Shown: positions 1 through 7,067 of the stretch, piece after piece
How positions within the stretch are numbered: the first letter of the stretch is position 1
How the letters are laid out: each line of letters opens with the position of its first letter
Program-made: the position numbers and the translations under genes
NCBI GenBank assembly: GCA_946886645.1
Contig: CAMPIY010000009.1
Location: forward strand, 1-20,081
Source: an uncultured Sphingomonas sp.
GTDB lineage: Bacteria > Pseudomonadota > Alphaproteobacteria > Sphingomonadales > Sphingomonadaceae
DNA: 20,081 nt
Direction: 5' to 3'
The notes under the pieces: model-generated
The model's database searches: none
Seen by the model: the letters and a program-made list of their open reading frames with translations, nothing else
What the model was told of the DNA's origin: nothing

Positions 1-1086
1 GAAACGCTCGAGGAATATTGGGACTATGCGGCCCGTATCTTCGATTGGGGCCAGGACCAGACCTGCAACATGATCCTGGATGACGGCGGCGATGCCACCA
101 TGTTCGCGCTGTGGGGCGCGCGGGTCGAGGCCGGGGAAGAGCTCTTCACGCCGACCAATGAGGAAGAGGAAATCTTCGTCGCGACGCTGAAGCGCTTCCT
201 CGCCGAGCGTCCGGGCTATCTCACCAAGACGGTCGAGAACATCAAGGGTGTCAGCGAAGAGACCACGACCGGCGTCCACCGCCTTTACGAGTTGGCCAAG
301 CAGGGCAAGCTTCCCTTCCCGGCGATCAACGTCAACGACAGCGTAACCAAGTCGAAGTTCGACAACCTCTATGGCTGCAAGGAAAGCCTTGTCGACGCCA
401 TCCGCCGGGGCACCGACGTGATGCTGGCCGGCAAGGTCGCCTGCGTCGCGGGCTTCGGCGATGTCGGCAAGGGTTCGGCCGCCTCGCTACGCAATGGCGG
501 GGCGCGCGTGCTGGTGACCGAGGTCGATCCGATCTGCGCGCTCCAGGCCGCGATGGAAGGCTATGAGGTCGTGACGATGGAAGAGGCGGCCAAGCGCGCG
601 GACATCTTCGTCACCGCGACCGGCAACATGGACGTCATCACGCTCGACCATATGCGCGAGATGAAGGACATGGCGATCGTCTGCAACATCGGCCACTTCG
701 ACAGCGAGATTCAGATCGGCGCGCTAGCCAACATGAAGTGGGACGAGATCAAGCCGCAGGTCGACGAGGTCACCTTCCCCGATGGAAAACGCTTGATCGT
801 CCTGTCGAAGGGCCGCCTGGTCAACTTGGGCAACGCTACGGGTCACCCGAGCTTCGTCATGAGCAGCAGCTTCACCAACCAGACGCTGGCGCAGATCGAG
901 CTGTGGACCGGCGGAGACAAATATAAGAACGAGGTATACGTCCTGCCGAAGCACCTCGACGAGAAGGTCGCGGCGCTTCATCTCGACAAGCTGGGCGTGA
1001 AGCTGACCAAGCTGAGCGACAAGCAGGCGGCCTATATCGGCGTGACGGCGGAGGGCCCGTTCAAGCCGGACCATTATCGCTACTGA
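1..1086 (+). CDS. ahcY: Adenosylhomocysteinase (S-adenosyl-L-homocysteine hydrolase), 5' end outside window
   Basis: This enzyme hydrolyses S-adenosylhomocysteine to adenosine and homocysteine in the cytoplasm, using tightly bound NAD+, and so relieves product inhibition of methyltransferases. The reading frame is open from base 1 (it begins E-T-L-E-E-Y-W), so the gene starts upstream; 361 codons are present of the roughly 430-470 usual in the family. Visible hallmarks are [10 protein letters not shown] near the left edge, the Rossmann glycine motif GFGDVGKG encoded around 451-474, the NIGHFDSEI segment around 688-714, GHPSFVMS around 841-864, and the invariant C-terminus KPDHYRY ending in TGA at 1084-1086. 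Its last 7 bases overlap the 3' end of the convergent TPR-sulfotransferase gene, and no intrinsic terminator is visible between the two. Identification is essentially certain; only the missing N-terminal part cannot be assessed. Confidence 0.97.
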   Translation, partial: ETLEEYWDYAARIFDWGQDQTCNMILDDGGDATMFALWGARVEAGEELFTPTNEEEEIFVATLKRFLAERPGYLTKTVENIKGVSEETTTGVHRLYELAKQGKLPFPAINVNDSVTKSKFDNLYGCKESLVDAIRRGTDVMLAGKVACVAGFGDVGKGSAASLRNGGARVLVTEVDPICALQAAMEGYEVVTMEEAAKRADIFVTATGNMDVITLDHMREMKDMAIVCNIGHFDSEIQIGALANMKWDEIKPQVDEVTFPDGKRLIVLSKGRLVNLGNATGHPSFVMSSSFTNQTLAQIELWTGGDKYKNEVYVLPKHLDEKVAALHLDKLGVKLTKLSDKQAAYIGVTAEGPFKPDHYRY

Positions 1087-2657
1087 TCGGCGAGGGGCCC
1101 CAAAGCTTCGCGTAAGGGCCCCAGCCATTTGGAATAGGGCACCCAGGTGCCGATGCCTTCCCGATTGAGTGGGCGGCGAACCTGTTCGGCGCTGGGCGTC
1201 CGAACAACACGGCCGGACTCGTGAAAGCTTAGTAGCGCTTCGTTCCATTCGAGCCCGAGGTGATGGAGCGCTCCTCTCAGGATTTCTTCCGGCCGCTCGA
1301 TCAGCTCTTCGTATCGAACCCGGTATAACGTTTCCGGAGCCAGCGTTCCGATGTGATCCATCATTCGCGCATAATCGGCGTAGGCGCGTCCGATATGGTC
1401 GAGCGAGAACGATGAGGCATGCGCCCTGGAGAAATAGTGGATGTAATTCGAGAAGCAGCAATCCATCGCCGGTCGCCGGATTTCGATAAACCTGGCCTGG
1501 GGAAGGATGCGGCGGATGAACGGAACATCGCTCCAGTTCATCGGCATCTTGTCGATGAAATAGCGCGCGGGCCCCCGCCAGTGTAGCGATGCGCGGTTGA
1601 GATAATCCTGGCCAAAGGCGTCCGCTTCGGCATCACCCATGTTTTCGACAATGTCAGGCACTTTGACGGCGCCCCGTCGCGTGTGAATTTCAACCGCGGA
1701 ACGCACAAGTGCGCGCATGTAGGGCAGTTCTCCGACCGCCTCGATGTCCGGATGGCGGTCGAGCATTTGCTCGAGAAGCGTCGACCCAGATCGAGGCATG
1801 CTGATCAGGAAGATCGGTGCCGGACCTGAACGCGAAAAAGCCCGTCCACGCACATAAAATTCCCGATCGAACCGTCCGAGGACATCGTCGACCTCTTCGG
1901 TCAGTTCGTTGGGGTCGTAATTGATGATCTCCGCGCGAAGGGAGTTACCTTCGGAGAAATGATGAAATGCCTTTTCCGCGTTTTTTCGGTCATGCCAGGC
2001 ACGGCCGAGCGCGAAGTGCAGCGGCACGATGTTGAGCGCGTCCACGGCGATTCCGAGAGCCGTGTTCATCGCGTCGATATCCTCGTCCGTCAGGACCTTC
2101 GCCTTGACGTTGGCAATCGACCACCAGCCTTCGCCCCGTTCCGGATCGATGGCCGTGGCGCGGCGATAGGCAGCAATCGCATCATCAGTGCGGCCGGCTG
2201 CACGAAGGCTATGGCCATAGGCGATCAAGAATTGCGGTTCATCCGGATGAGCGTCGACCAGTTTGAGATGCTCGTCGATCGCCTCGGCATTGCGGCCCAG
2301 CTTGTCGAGTATCAGCGTCCTGGTCGACCGTAGATGCGGGTCCGACGATTGCTGCTGAAGTATGGTGAAGGCATTGAGCGCCTCGGCCAGCCGCTCCTGT
2401 TGGTTCAGGGCCGAGGCAAGGTCGCGTTGTGTTTCGAAGGAACGCGCGCCCGCAGCTATCGCTTGCCGAAGAAATTGCTCGGCCTGGACCAAAGCGCCGG
2501 TTTTGAGCGCGATCGCGCCAAGCAAAGCCAAGCCCCTGGGTTCATTGCGATTTTCCCGGAGGTGCTGGATGACGAGCATGGAAGCGGCGTCCAACTGCCC
2601 ACCGTCCATCTTCTCCTTGGCTTCCGACAATCGGGGGTAGGCAGCAATAATCGACAT
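1080..2657 (-). CDS. TPR-repeat sulfotransferase family protein (TPST-like active site)
   Basis: This is a 525-aa cytoplasmic-type protein with no signal peptide. Residues about 10-270 are helical tetratricopeptide-like repeats (for example the stretch 145-171 ending in RRATAIDP), a scaffold for binding a protein or peptide. Residues about 280-480 form a PAPS-dependent sulfotransferase domain. The 5'-phosphosulfate loop is [17 protein letters not shown] (283-299), followed by [12 protein letters not shown] with Glu310 in about the place of the catalytic Glu of tyrosylprotein sulfotransferases. DKMPMNW (369-375) and the 3'-phosphate-binding segment [15 protein letters not shown] (391-405) follow. 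The C-terminal [14 protein letters not shown] (485-498) is typical of this bacterial family. It lies 14 bases downstream of the 262-aa sulfotransferase gene, so the two are probably co-transcribed. The start ATG (2657) has only a weak ribosome binding site. Family assignment is firm; the acceptor substrate is unknown. Confidence 0.9.
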   Translation of the reverse strand: MSIIAAYPRLSEAKEKMDGGQLDAASMLVIQHLRENRNEPRGLALLGAIALKTGALVQAEQFLRQAIAAGARSFETQRDLASALNQQERLAEALNAFTILQQQSSDPHLRSTRTLILDKLGRNAEAIDEHLKLVDAHPDEPQFLIAYGHSLRAAGRTDDAIAAYRRATAIDPERGEGWWSIANVKAKVLTDEDIDAMNTALGIAVDALNIVPLHFALGRAWHDRKNAEKAFHHFSEGNSLRAEIINYDPNELTEEVDDVLGRFDREFYVRGRAFSRSGPAPIFLISMPRSGSTLLEQMLDRHPDIEAVGELPYMRALVRSAVEIHTRRGAVKVPDIVENMGDAEADAFGQDYLNRASLHWRGPARYFIDKMPMNWSDVPFIRRILPQARFIEIRRPAMDCCFSNYIHYFSRAHASSFSLDHIGRAYADYARMMDHIGTLAPETLYRVRYEELIERPEEILRGALHHLGLEWNEALLSFHESGRVVRTPSAEQVRRPLNREGIGTWVPYSKWLGPLREALGPLADQ

Positions 2658-2671
2658 AAGATTCTACTGGA

Positions 2672-3460
2672 TCACAGATAACCGAGCAGGGCACGGAGGC
2701 CCGGCGCGACATGATCGACAAGCCGCCGATGCTTGTCCGGAAGATCCCTCGGGATTTCGACACGTATATCGGTCAAATTTTCGCGGGCCGTCGCGCTTTG
2801 GCGCCGATCAGCCCCAACCGTCACCCGTTCTCGCCAGTTGGCGGGCAGTGGTGAAATGCCGCACGCCCCGAGCAGGTTCGAGAAATATGCTTCGGCCTCG
2901 GACGTGTTGATTTCGCGAACATGTCCCGACAATTCCTCATAGCGTACCGCAAAGATATCCGACCCAAGCCAGGCGACGACGTTAAGATCGTACATGTCGG
3001 TAAGGGACGGAACTTCCGTGCGGATTCCGAAAATCATTAGCGATAACAGATCGTCGACACCAATCCGGCCATCCTTCAGATGTTCCAGATTGGCCTGGAA
3101 TTCGTCAGACACATAAAAGCGGGCCCGTGCCAGCACCCAATCATAAGGATCGCGATAAAGAAGAATCTTGCGGACGTTGGTGAGTTCGATGGCGGAACCA
3201 TCCGTGAAAAACAGATGGCCGAAGCTCATGAAATTCCTGGCCGGGTCGAAGGCGTCCAGATGCTGGGCCAGATTGGGCCATTGGATGAATTGGGCCCGGT
3301 ATTGCTGCTCGACCGGCACGAACATCCGGAGAATGTTGCGGAGCAAATGGCTGCCGCTCTTGGGAATGCTGTTGAGAAACAGCGGTTGATTGAGCGGCGT
3401 CGGCGCAAACCGGACCGTTTCCGCGTCGAGCGTATCGGGTTTGACTTTGATGAAGGCCAT
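2672..3460 (-). CDS. Sulfotransferase-domain protein, single domain, 262 aa
   Basis: This is a compact protein of the P-loop-like sulfotransferase fold, expected to move sulfate from PAPS onto an unknown acceptor in the cytoplasm. The 5'-phosphosulfate-binding loop is LFLNSIPKSGSHLLRNI (27-43), with the PKSGSHLL signature of cytosolic-type sulfotransferases. The 3'-phosphate-binding region is KILLYRDPYDWVLARARF (98-115), with the expected arginine and a Y-R-D-P turn. VRYEEL (172-177) is another family landmark. The classical C-terminal GxxGxWK motif is not seen, as in many bacterial members. The gene begins at ATG 3458-3460, without an obvious Shine-Dalgarno sequence, about 30 bases beyond the terminator that follows the receptor gene, and ends 14 bases before the TPR-sulfotransferase gene. 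Expression by partial read-through from the receptor is the simplest reading. Domain call is good; the substrate cannot be told. Confidence 0.85.
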   Translation of the reverse strand: MAFIKVKPDTLDAETVRFAPTPLNQPLFLNSIPKSGSHLLRNILRMFVPVEQQYRAQFIQWPNLAQHLDAFDPARNFMSFGHLFFTDGSAIELTNVRKILLYRDPYDWVLARARFYVSDEFQANLEHLKDGRIGVDDLLSLMIFGIRTEVPSLTDMYDLNVVAWLGSDIFAVRYEELSGHVREINTSEAEAYFSNLLGACGISPLPANWRERVTVGADRRQSATARENLTDIRVEIPRDLPDKHRRLVDHVAPGLRALLGYL

Positions 3461-3489
3461 TGGCTGGTTGGTTCTAATCGCCGTCCCGG

Positions 3490-3525
3490 AAAAGAAAAGG
3501 GGCGGCAGATGACTGCCGCCCCTTT
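3490..3525 (-). terminator. Intrinsic terminator after the TonB-dependent receptor gene
   Basis: A perfect 13-bp inverted repeat (3496-3508 paired with 3513-3525, arm AAAGGGGCGGCAG) encloses a 4-base loop. Read on the - strand, the GC-rich stem runs into TTTTCTTTT (3498-3490), the layout of a Rho-independent terminator. On the + strand the stem is followed by TGAGTTGG, so it is directional. It lies 16 bases past the receptor stop codon and about 30 bases before the sulfotransferase start. Confidence 0.88.
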
Positions 3526-3541
3526 GAGTTGGTCTGGTTCC

Positions 3542-6500
3542 TTAGAACTTGCGGCTGACGTTCAGGAAGAAGCGACGGCCCATCAGATCGTACTGCGAAG
3601 TTCCGACCACCGGCCCGATCAACGTTGGAATGCCCGCGCCGCCGATGGTGCTGGTGCGTGGTGGCTTGGTATTGAAGACGTTCGACATGCCCAGAGTCAT
3701 CTCGAACTTCTTGCCAATTTCCTTCGTGATCGACGCCGAGTGGTAGAAGGTCGTCGGCGTAGAAACGTCAACGCAGTAGTGACCGCGAATTGCGGAATCG
3801 ACGCAGAGCTCTCCGCCATGGGCATCGCGGAAATCTTGCTCGTTGTCCGACTTGCCGATGACATCGACCCCCCAGAAGAGGGTCCATCCGCCACGCGGCA
3901 TGCGCCATGTGAGGTTGAAATCGCCGACGAACTTCGGATCGCCGATTTCGCCATTGTTGTCGACGACAGTGTCTTCGAACAGGCCAATCTCGTCCTTCAG
4001 CTGCCAAGTCATATTGGCGAGGAAGGAGAGGTTGCCCCAGCTACCCAAATTGTGCTGGACCAGCGCCGTGACGTCGATGCCGGTATTCCGCTGGCGAGCA
4101 ATATTGACGTATTTGTCGTTGATCGTTGTGATCGCTGCCGGATCTGGCGTGTCCGGTCCGGCGCGGGTGAACAGATCACACAGCGGATCGTCTGGGAAGA
4201 ACTCGGATTCGTAACACTGATTGAGGATGTTGAACGCACCGAGCTGCGAAATTTCGCCCTTCACCTCGATGTCGAAATAATCGACCGCCAGGCTGAGCCG
4301 GGTATCTGGCAGGAAATCGAAGCGCGGCGTGAAGATAACGCTCGCCGTCTTCGCGGTAGAGGTTTCCGGATCAAGCACGCCAATGCCGCCCTGCGAGAAG
4401 ACGGTGGCAGTGATCGACGCACCCGCATAGCTCCCCGCGTTCGCCGCGCCAATCAGCGGTGTCAGTTCGGCGATGCAGTTGTCGTGAACGCGCTGGCTGA
4501 TGTTGCCCTGAGCCAGGTTTAGATCAACGAACGCGCAGGGCTCGCCGCGGACGCTCACGAAGCTCGTTTCGTTCGCCTTGAATTGCTCGAACAGGGCCGG
4601 CGCGCGGAAGGACGTGCCGTACGTGCCACGGAACCTTAGCCAGTCGTTGACCGCCCAGTTGGCTCCGATCTTGTATGTCCAGTTGCCGTTATCCTTGTCG
4701 GACGCGCCGGTCTTGGCCTGCTTGGAACTGACGTTTGTCAGTCGGGCCGCGCCGGACAGCGACAGGCTCTTGAACATCGGCACGTCTTTCAGGATCGGGA
4801 CCTGGATTTCGCCGAATATTTCCTTGGTGGTAACGTGGCCGGCCGTGATGCCCGAGGCCGTGTTGCCCCACGAGTTGCTGTGGAACTGTTCGCACGGATA
4901 GAACGGCCGCGCGACGCTGACCCGCTTGCAAATTGCGCTGTCGAGCGGAATGGTCGGATCATAATATGGGTTGGGCTGGAACGTAATCTCGCCCGGCGTA
5001 TCCTTGATTTCGTCGCGACGGATCGCCGCCCCCAGGGCTACGCCGACCGGGCCGGCTGGCAGGTCGAATAGGTTGCCGGTCATCGACGCTTCGCCGCTCA
5101 CCTGCTTGTAGATCGTCTTGCCGGTTTCCCAATCGAACATATAGTCCGCCTGTTCCGGCGTTAGCTGCCCGGCCAGGAAATACGGGTCGGTCCAGGGGAG
5201 ATCCATGCACTGCTTGCCCGAGAAGGGCAGGGTCGTGCCGACGCAGGACGACGTCTGGAAATAGGAAACGTCGTAGATTTCCTGGAGGAATTGCTCAGTC
5301 TTATAAATGCCCTTGTTATGGCTGTACTGGACGTAGGCGTCGTAGGACCAACCCTTCAGGAACCCACCCAGATCACCGCGCAGCCCGCCGACGCCGCGCC
5401 AATAGTCGACCTTTTGCGCTGTATCGGCGTGGTTGGTGATCCCGGTCGGGCTGATCAGGTTGTAACCGTCGAAGCCCTGAGCCCAGTAGGTCCCGAAATA
5501 ATCTTCGGTTCCGCCGAAGGTCCAGATCTGGCGCCAGCCGTTCTGGTAGGTCTTGCGCCGGTTCCCGAGGAATTCCGCGTAGGCCTCGATGCCGTCGGTC
5601 AGCTCGTAGGCGGCATCCGCATAGACCGTGAAGCGCTCGGTCTTGGGAATGAGGGACTGTTCCAGGACGAAGGGATGGTAGGCGTTCTGGACCGCAGTCG
5701 ACGGTCCGTCGTAACCGGTCGGGAACCAGCCCGGAGGCGCCGAGAAGGTGCTGATCGCGCCCGGAAGGAAGTCCGCAGTCGACGGAATTCCCAGGACCTC
5801 TCCCGGATACTGGAACTGAATGAGATTGACCGGACCGGTGTACACGCCGCCGGGCAGGTTAAGGTTGCCGGGACCGTAGTCATACATATACTCAAGGTCG
5901 TAGGTCCAGAGATGACCCCAACGCAGATCTTCGCAGTGCGGCTTACCAGTGCGAGGATCGATCAGGTCGGCGCGGGTCTTGTGACTTTCGTCGGTGTAGG
6001 TTCGGGATTCCGGGCAACCAAGATATTTGCGGTCGCCGCGCGCCATCTCGCGCTGTTTGAAGTAATCGACGGCGACCATGACGTGACCGCGATCGAACGT
6101 TTTGCCCCAGAGACCGGAAATCCGATACTGCTCGCCGCCACCCTGCTGCGGAACCGACACGTTGGCGTCCAGCTGGAAGCCGTCCATTTCGGTCTTGGTG
6201 ATCAGGTTGACCACGCCGGCAACCGCGTCCGAGCCGTAGATCGACGAGGCGCCGGTCTTCAGAATGTCGATGCGGCTGACGATCGACTGGGGAAGGACGT
6301 TCAAGTCGAACGACGAAACGCCGCCGCGGGTACCGGCGGGGCCTGCCCGGCGGCCGTTGAGCAGAACGAGGGTGCGGTTCGCGCCGAGGCCGCGAAGGTT
6401 GATCGTCTGGGCGCCAGGACCGCCATCGGTCACGAAGTTGGACGAGATGGCCGACGTGATCTGGGTCGAGCCGGCCGCGATCGGCGACGATTGCAGCATG

Positions 6501-6814
6501 TCCGCGGTGTCGAGCTTGCCCTCGCGCTTGGACATCGTCGGATCGATCAAAGCAACCGGGTCGGGGCTGGTGAATTCAGGCTGACGAATACGTGAACCCG
6601 TGACGACGATCGTGGCGGTTGTGTCTTCAGGTGCGGCCTGGGGCGCTGCTGGCGCAGGAGCTTCTGGCGTCGTGGCATCCGGTTCCGTCGTGTCCGTGGG
6701 CTGCGCGGTGTCAACGGTCTGCGCGAATGCGGGACTTCCCGCGAGCAGCGCGGCCATCGAAACACCAAGCAGCAGGCTTGGACGAATTACCCTGTTGTCG
6801 CTCCGAAAGCTCAT
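3542..6814 (-). CDS. TonB-dependent outer-membrane receptor, cysteine-paired loops
   Basis: This 1090-aa active transporter of the outer membrane is powered by TonB-ExbBD. Residues 1-31 are a signal peptide ending AFA before Q32. Residues 33-66 are a Thr/Pro/Ala-rich linker, IVVTGSRI (69-76) is the TonB-box region, and about 77-207 is the plug (LRGLGANRTLVLLNGRR, then SSIYGSDAVAGVVNLITK). The rest is the beta-barrel, with YGTSFRAPALFEQF near 732-745 and a terminal ...FLNVSRKF ending in Phe, the barrel-assembly signal. All 12 cysteines fall in six close pairs (267/294, 524/536, 629/641, 760/780, 867/879, 1004/1014), suggesting disulfide-braced loops. I chose ATG 6814 because AAGGGG sits 6 bases upstream and the signal peptide follows at once; the frame stays open 100 codons further upstream but has no signal-peptide sense. 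The ligand is unknown. It is followed by a terminator and two sulfotransferase genes. Confidence 0.93.
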   Translation of the reverse strand: MSFRSDNRVIRPSLLLGVSMAALLAGSPAFAQTVDTAQPTDTTEPDATTPEAPAPAAPQAAPEDTTATIVVTGSRIRQPEFTSPDPVALIDPTMSKREGKLDTADMLQSSPIAAGSTQITSAISSNFVTDGGPGAQTINLRGLGANRTLVLLNGRRAGPAGTRGGVSSFDLNVLPQSIVSRIDILKTGASSIYGSDAVAGVVNLITKTEMDGFQLDANVSVPQQGGGEQYRISGLWGKTFDRGHVMVAVDYFKQREMARGDRKYLGCPESRTYTDESHKTRADLIDPRTGKPHCEDLRWGHLWTYDLEYMYDYGPGNLNLPGGVYTGPVNLIQFQYPGEVLGIPSTADFLPGAISTFSAPPGWFPTGYDGPSTAVQNAYHPFVLEQSLIPKTERFTVYADAAYELTDGIEAYAEFLGNRRKTYQNGWRQIWTFGGTEDYFGTYWAQGFDGYNLISPTGITNHADTAQKVDYWRGVGGLRGDLGGFLKGWSYDAYVQYSHNKGIYKTEQFLQEIYDVSYFQTSSCVGTTLPFSGKQCMDLPWTDPYFLAGQLTPEQADYMFDWETGKTIYKQVSGEASMTGNLFDLPAGPVGVALGAAIRRDEIKDTPGEITFQPNPYYDPTIPLDSAICKRVSVARPFYPCEQFHSNSWGNTASGITAGHVTTKEIFGEIQVPILKDVPMFKSLSLSGAARLTNVSSKQAKTGASDKDNGNWTYKIGANWAVNDWLRFRGTYGTSFRAPALFEQFKANETSFVSVRGEPCAFVDLNLAQGNISQRVHDNCIAELTPLIGAANAGSYAGASITATVFSQGGIGVLDPETSTAKTASVIFTPRFDFLPDTRLSLAVDYFDIEVKGEISQLGAFNILNQCYESEFFPDDPLCDLFTRAGPDTPDPAAITTINDKYVNIARQRNTGIDVTALVQHNLGSWGNLSFLANMTWQLKDEIGLFEDTVVDNNGEIGDPKFVGDFNLTWRMPRGGWTLFWGVDVIGKSDNEQDFRDAHGGELCVDSAIRGHYCVDVSTPTTFYHSASITKEIGKKFEMTLGMSNVFNTKPPRTSTIGGAGIPTLIGPVVGTSQYDLMGRRFFLNVSRKF

Positions 6815-7067
6815 AACTGTCCCCTTATTTGGCCGGCCAATCGTATCGCTGGCACTCGCACCAAGTTGAATTCTTGCACACTTCTCTGGGCCGTGGGCGA
6901 AGTCAACGGGCCGAAGGAAGAGGTTTGGAAGCTGTGACTTTTTTGCGACATTTTGCGGTGGCTGAGGTTGGTGCGGGCGTCCTTTGAATCTTCCGATCTG
7001 CAGCCCTTTTTCTTTCATTTGGCCAGCCCTATGACGAGGCGATGATTGTCGGGGGCCAGCAGCGTTG
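6815..7067. promoter_or_regulatory. Divergent intergenic region between receptor gene and divL operon
   Basis: About 250 non-coding bases separate the start codons of the receptor (- strand) and divL (+ strand), so promoters for both must lie here or overlap the genes. For the receptor, TTGACT on the - strand (6906-6901) matches a -35 box, but the hexamer 17 bases on (AAGTGT, 6883-6878) is a poor -10, so this is only a candidate. A perfect 12-bp palindrome TTGGCCGGCCAA (6829-6840) lies just upstream of the receptor ribosome binding site and could be a dimeric-regulator operator. For divL I found no convincing -35/-10 pair and no TTAA-N7-TTAA CtrA site. Confidence 0.45.
6821..6826 (-). promoter_or_regulatory. 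Ribosome binding site of the TonB-dependent receptor
   Basis: AAGGGG on the - strand lies 6 bases before ATG 6814-6812. It decides the start of the receptor against the 100-codon upstream extension of the same frame, which would place the hydrophobic signal peptide internally. Confidence 0.75.

Noticed and set aside
1094..1122. Inverted repeat GGGGCCC / GGGCCCC after ahcY as a terminator
   Set aside because: The stem is only 7 bp with a long loop, has no T-tract, and lies inside the coding 3' end of the TPR-sulfotransferase gene.
1..3460. A functional sulfur-metabolism link between ahcY and the sulfotransferases
   Set aside because: AhcY handles S-adenosylhomocysteine while sulfotransferases use PAPS; the genes are convergent, not co-transcribed, and nothing else links them.
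3080..4522. A 480-codon + strand open frame opposite the receptor and sulfotransferase genes
   Set aside because: It crosses two real genes and their terminator, has no recognisable domain or signal, and its product is rich in Arg/Glu/Asp of the kind produced by reading GC-rich codons antisense.
5291..6595. A 434-codon + strand open frame opposite the receptor plug and barrel
   Set aside because: It lies wholly within the well-supported receptor gene, has no ribosome binding site worth noting and matches no family I know; it is a codon-bias shadow.
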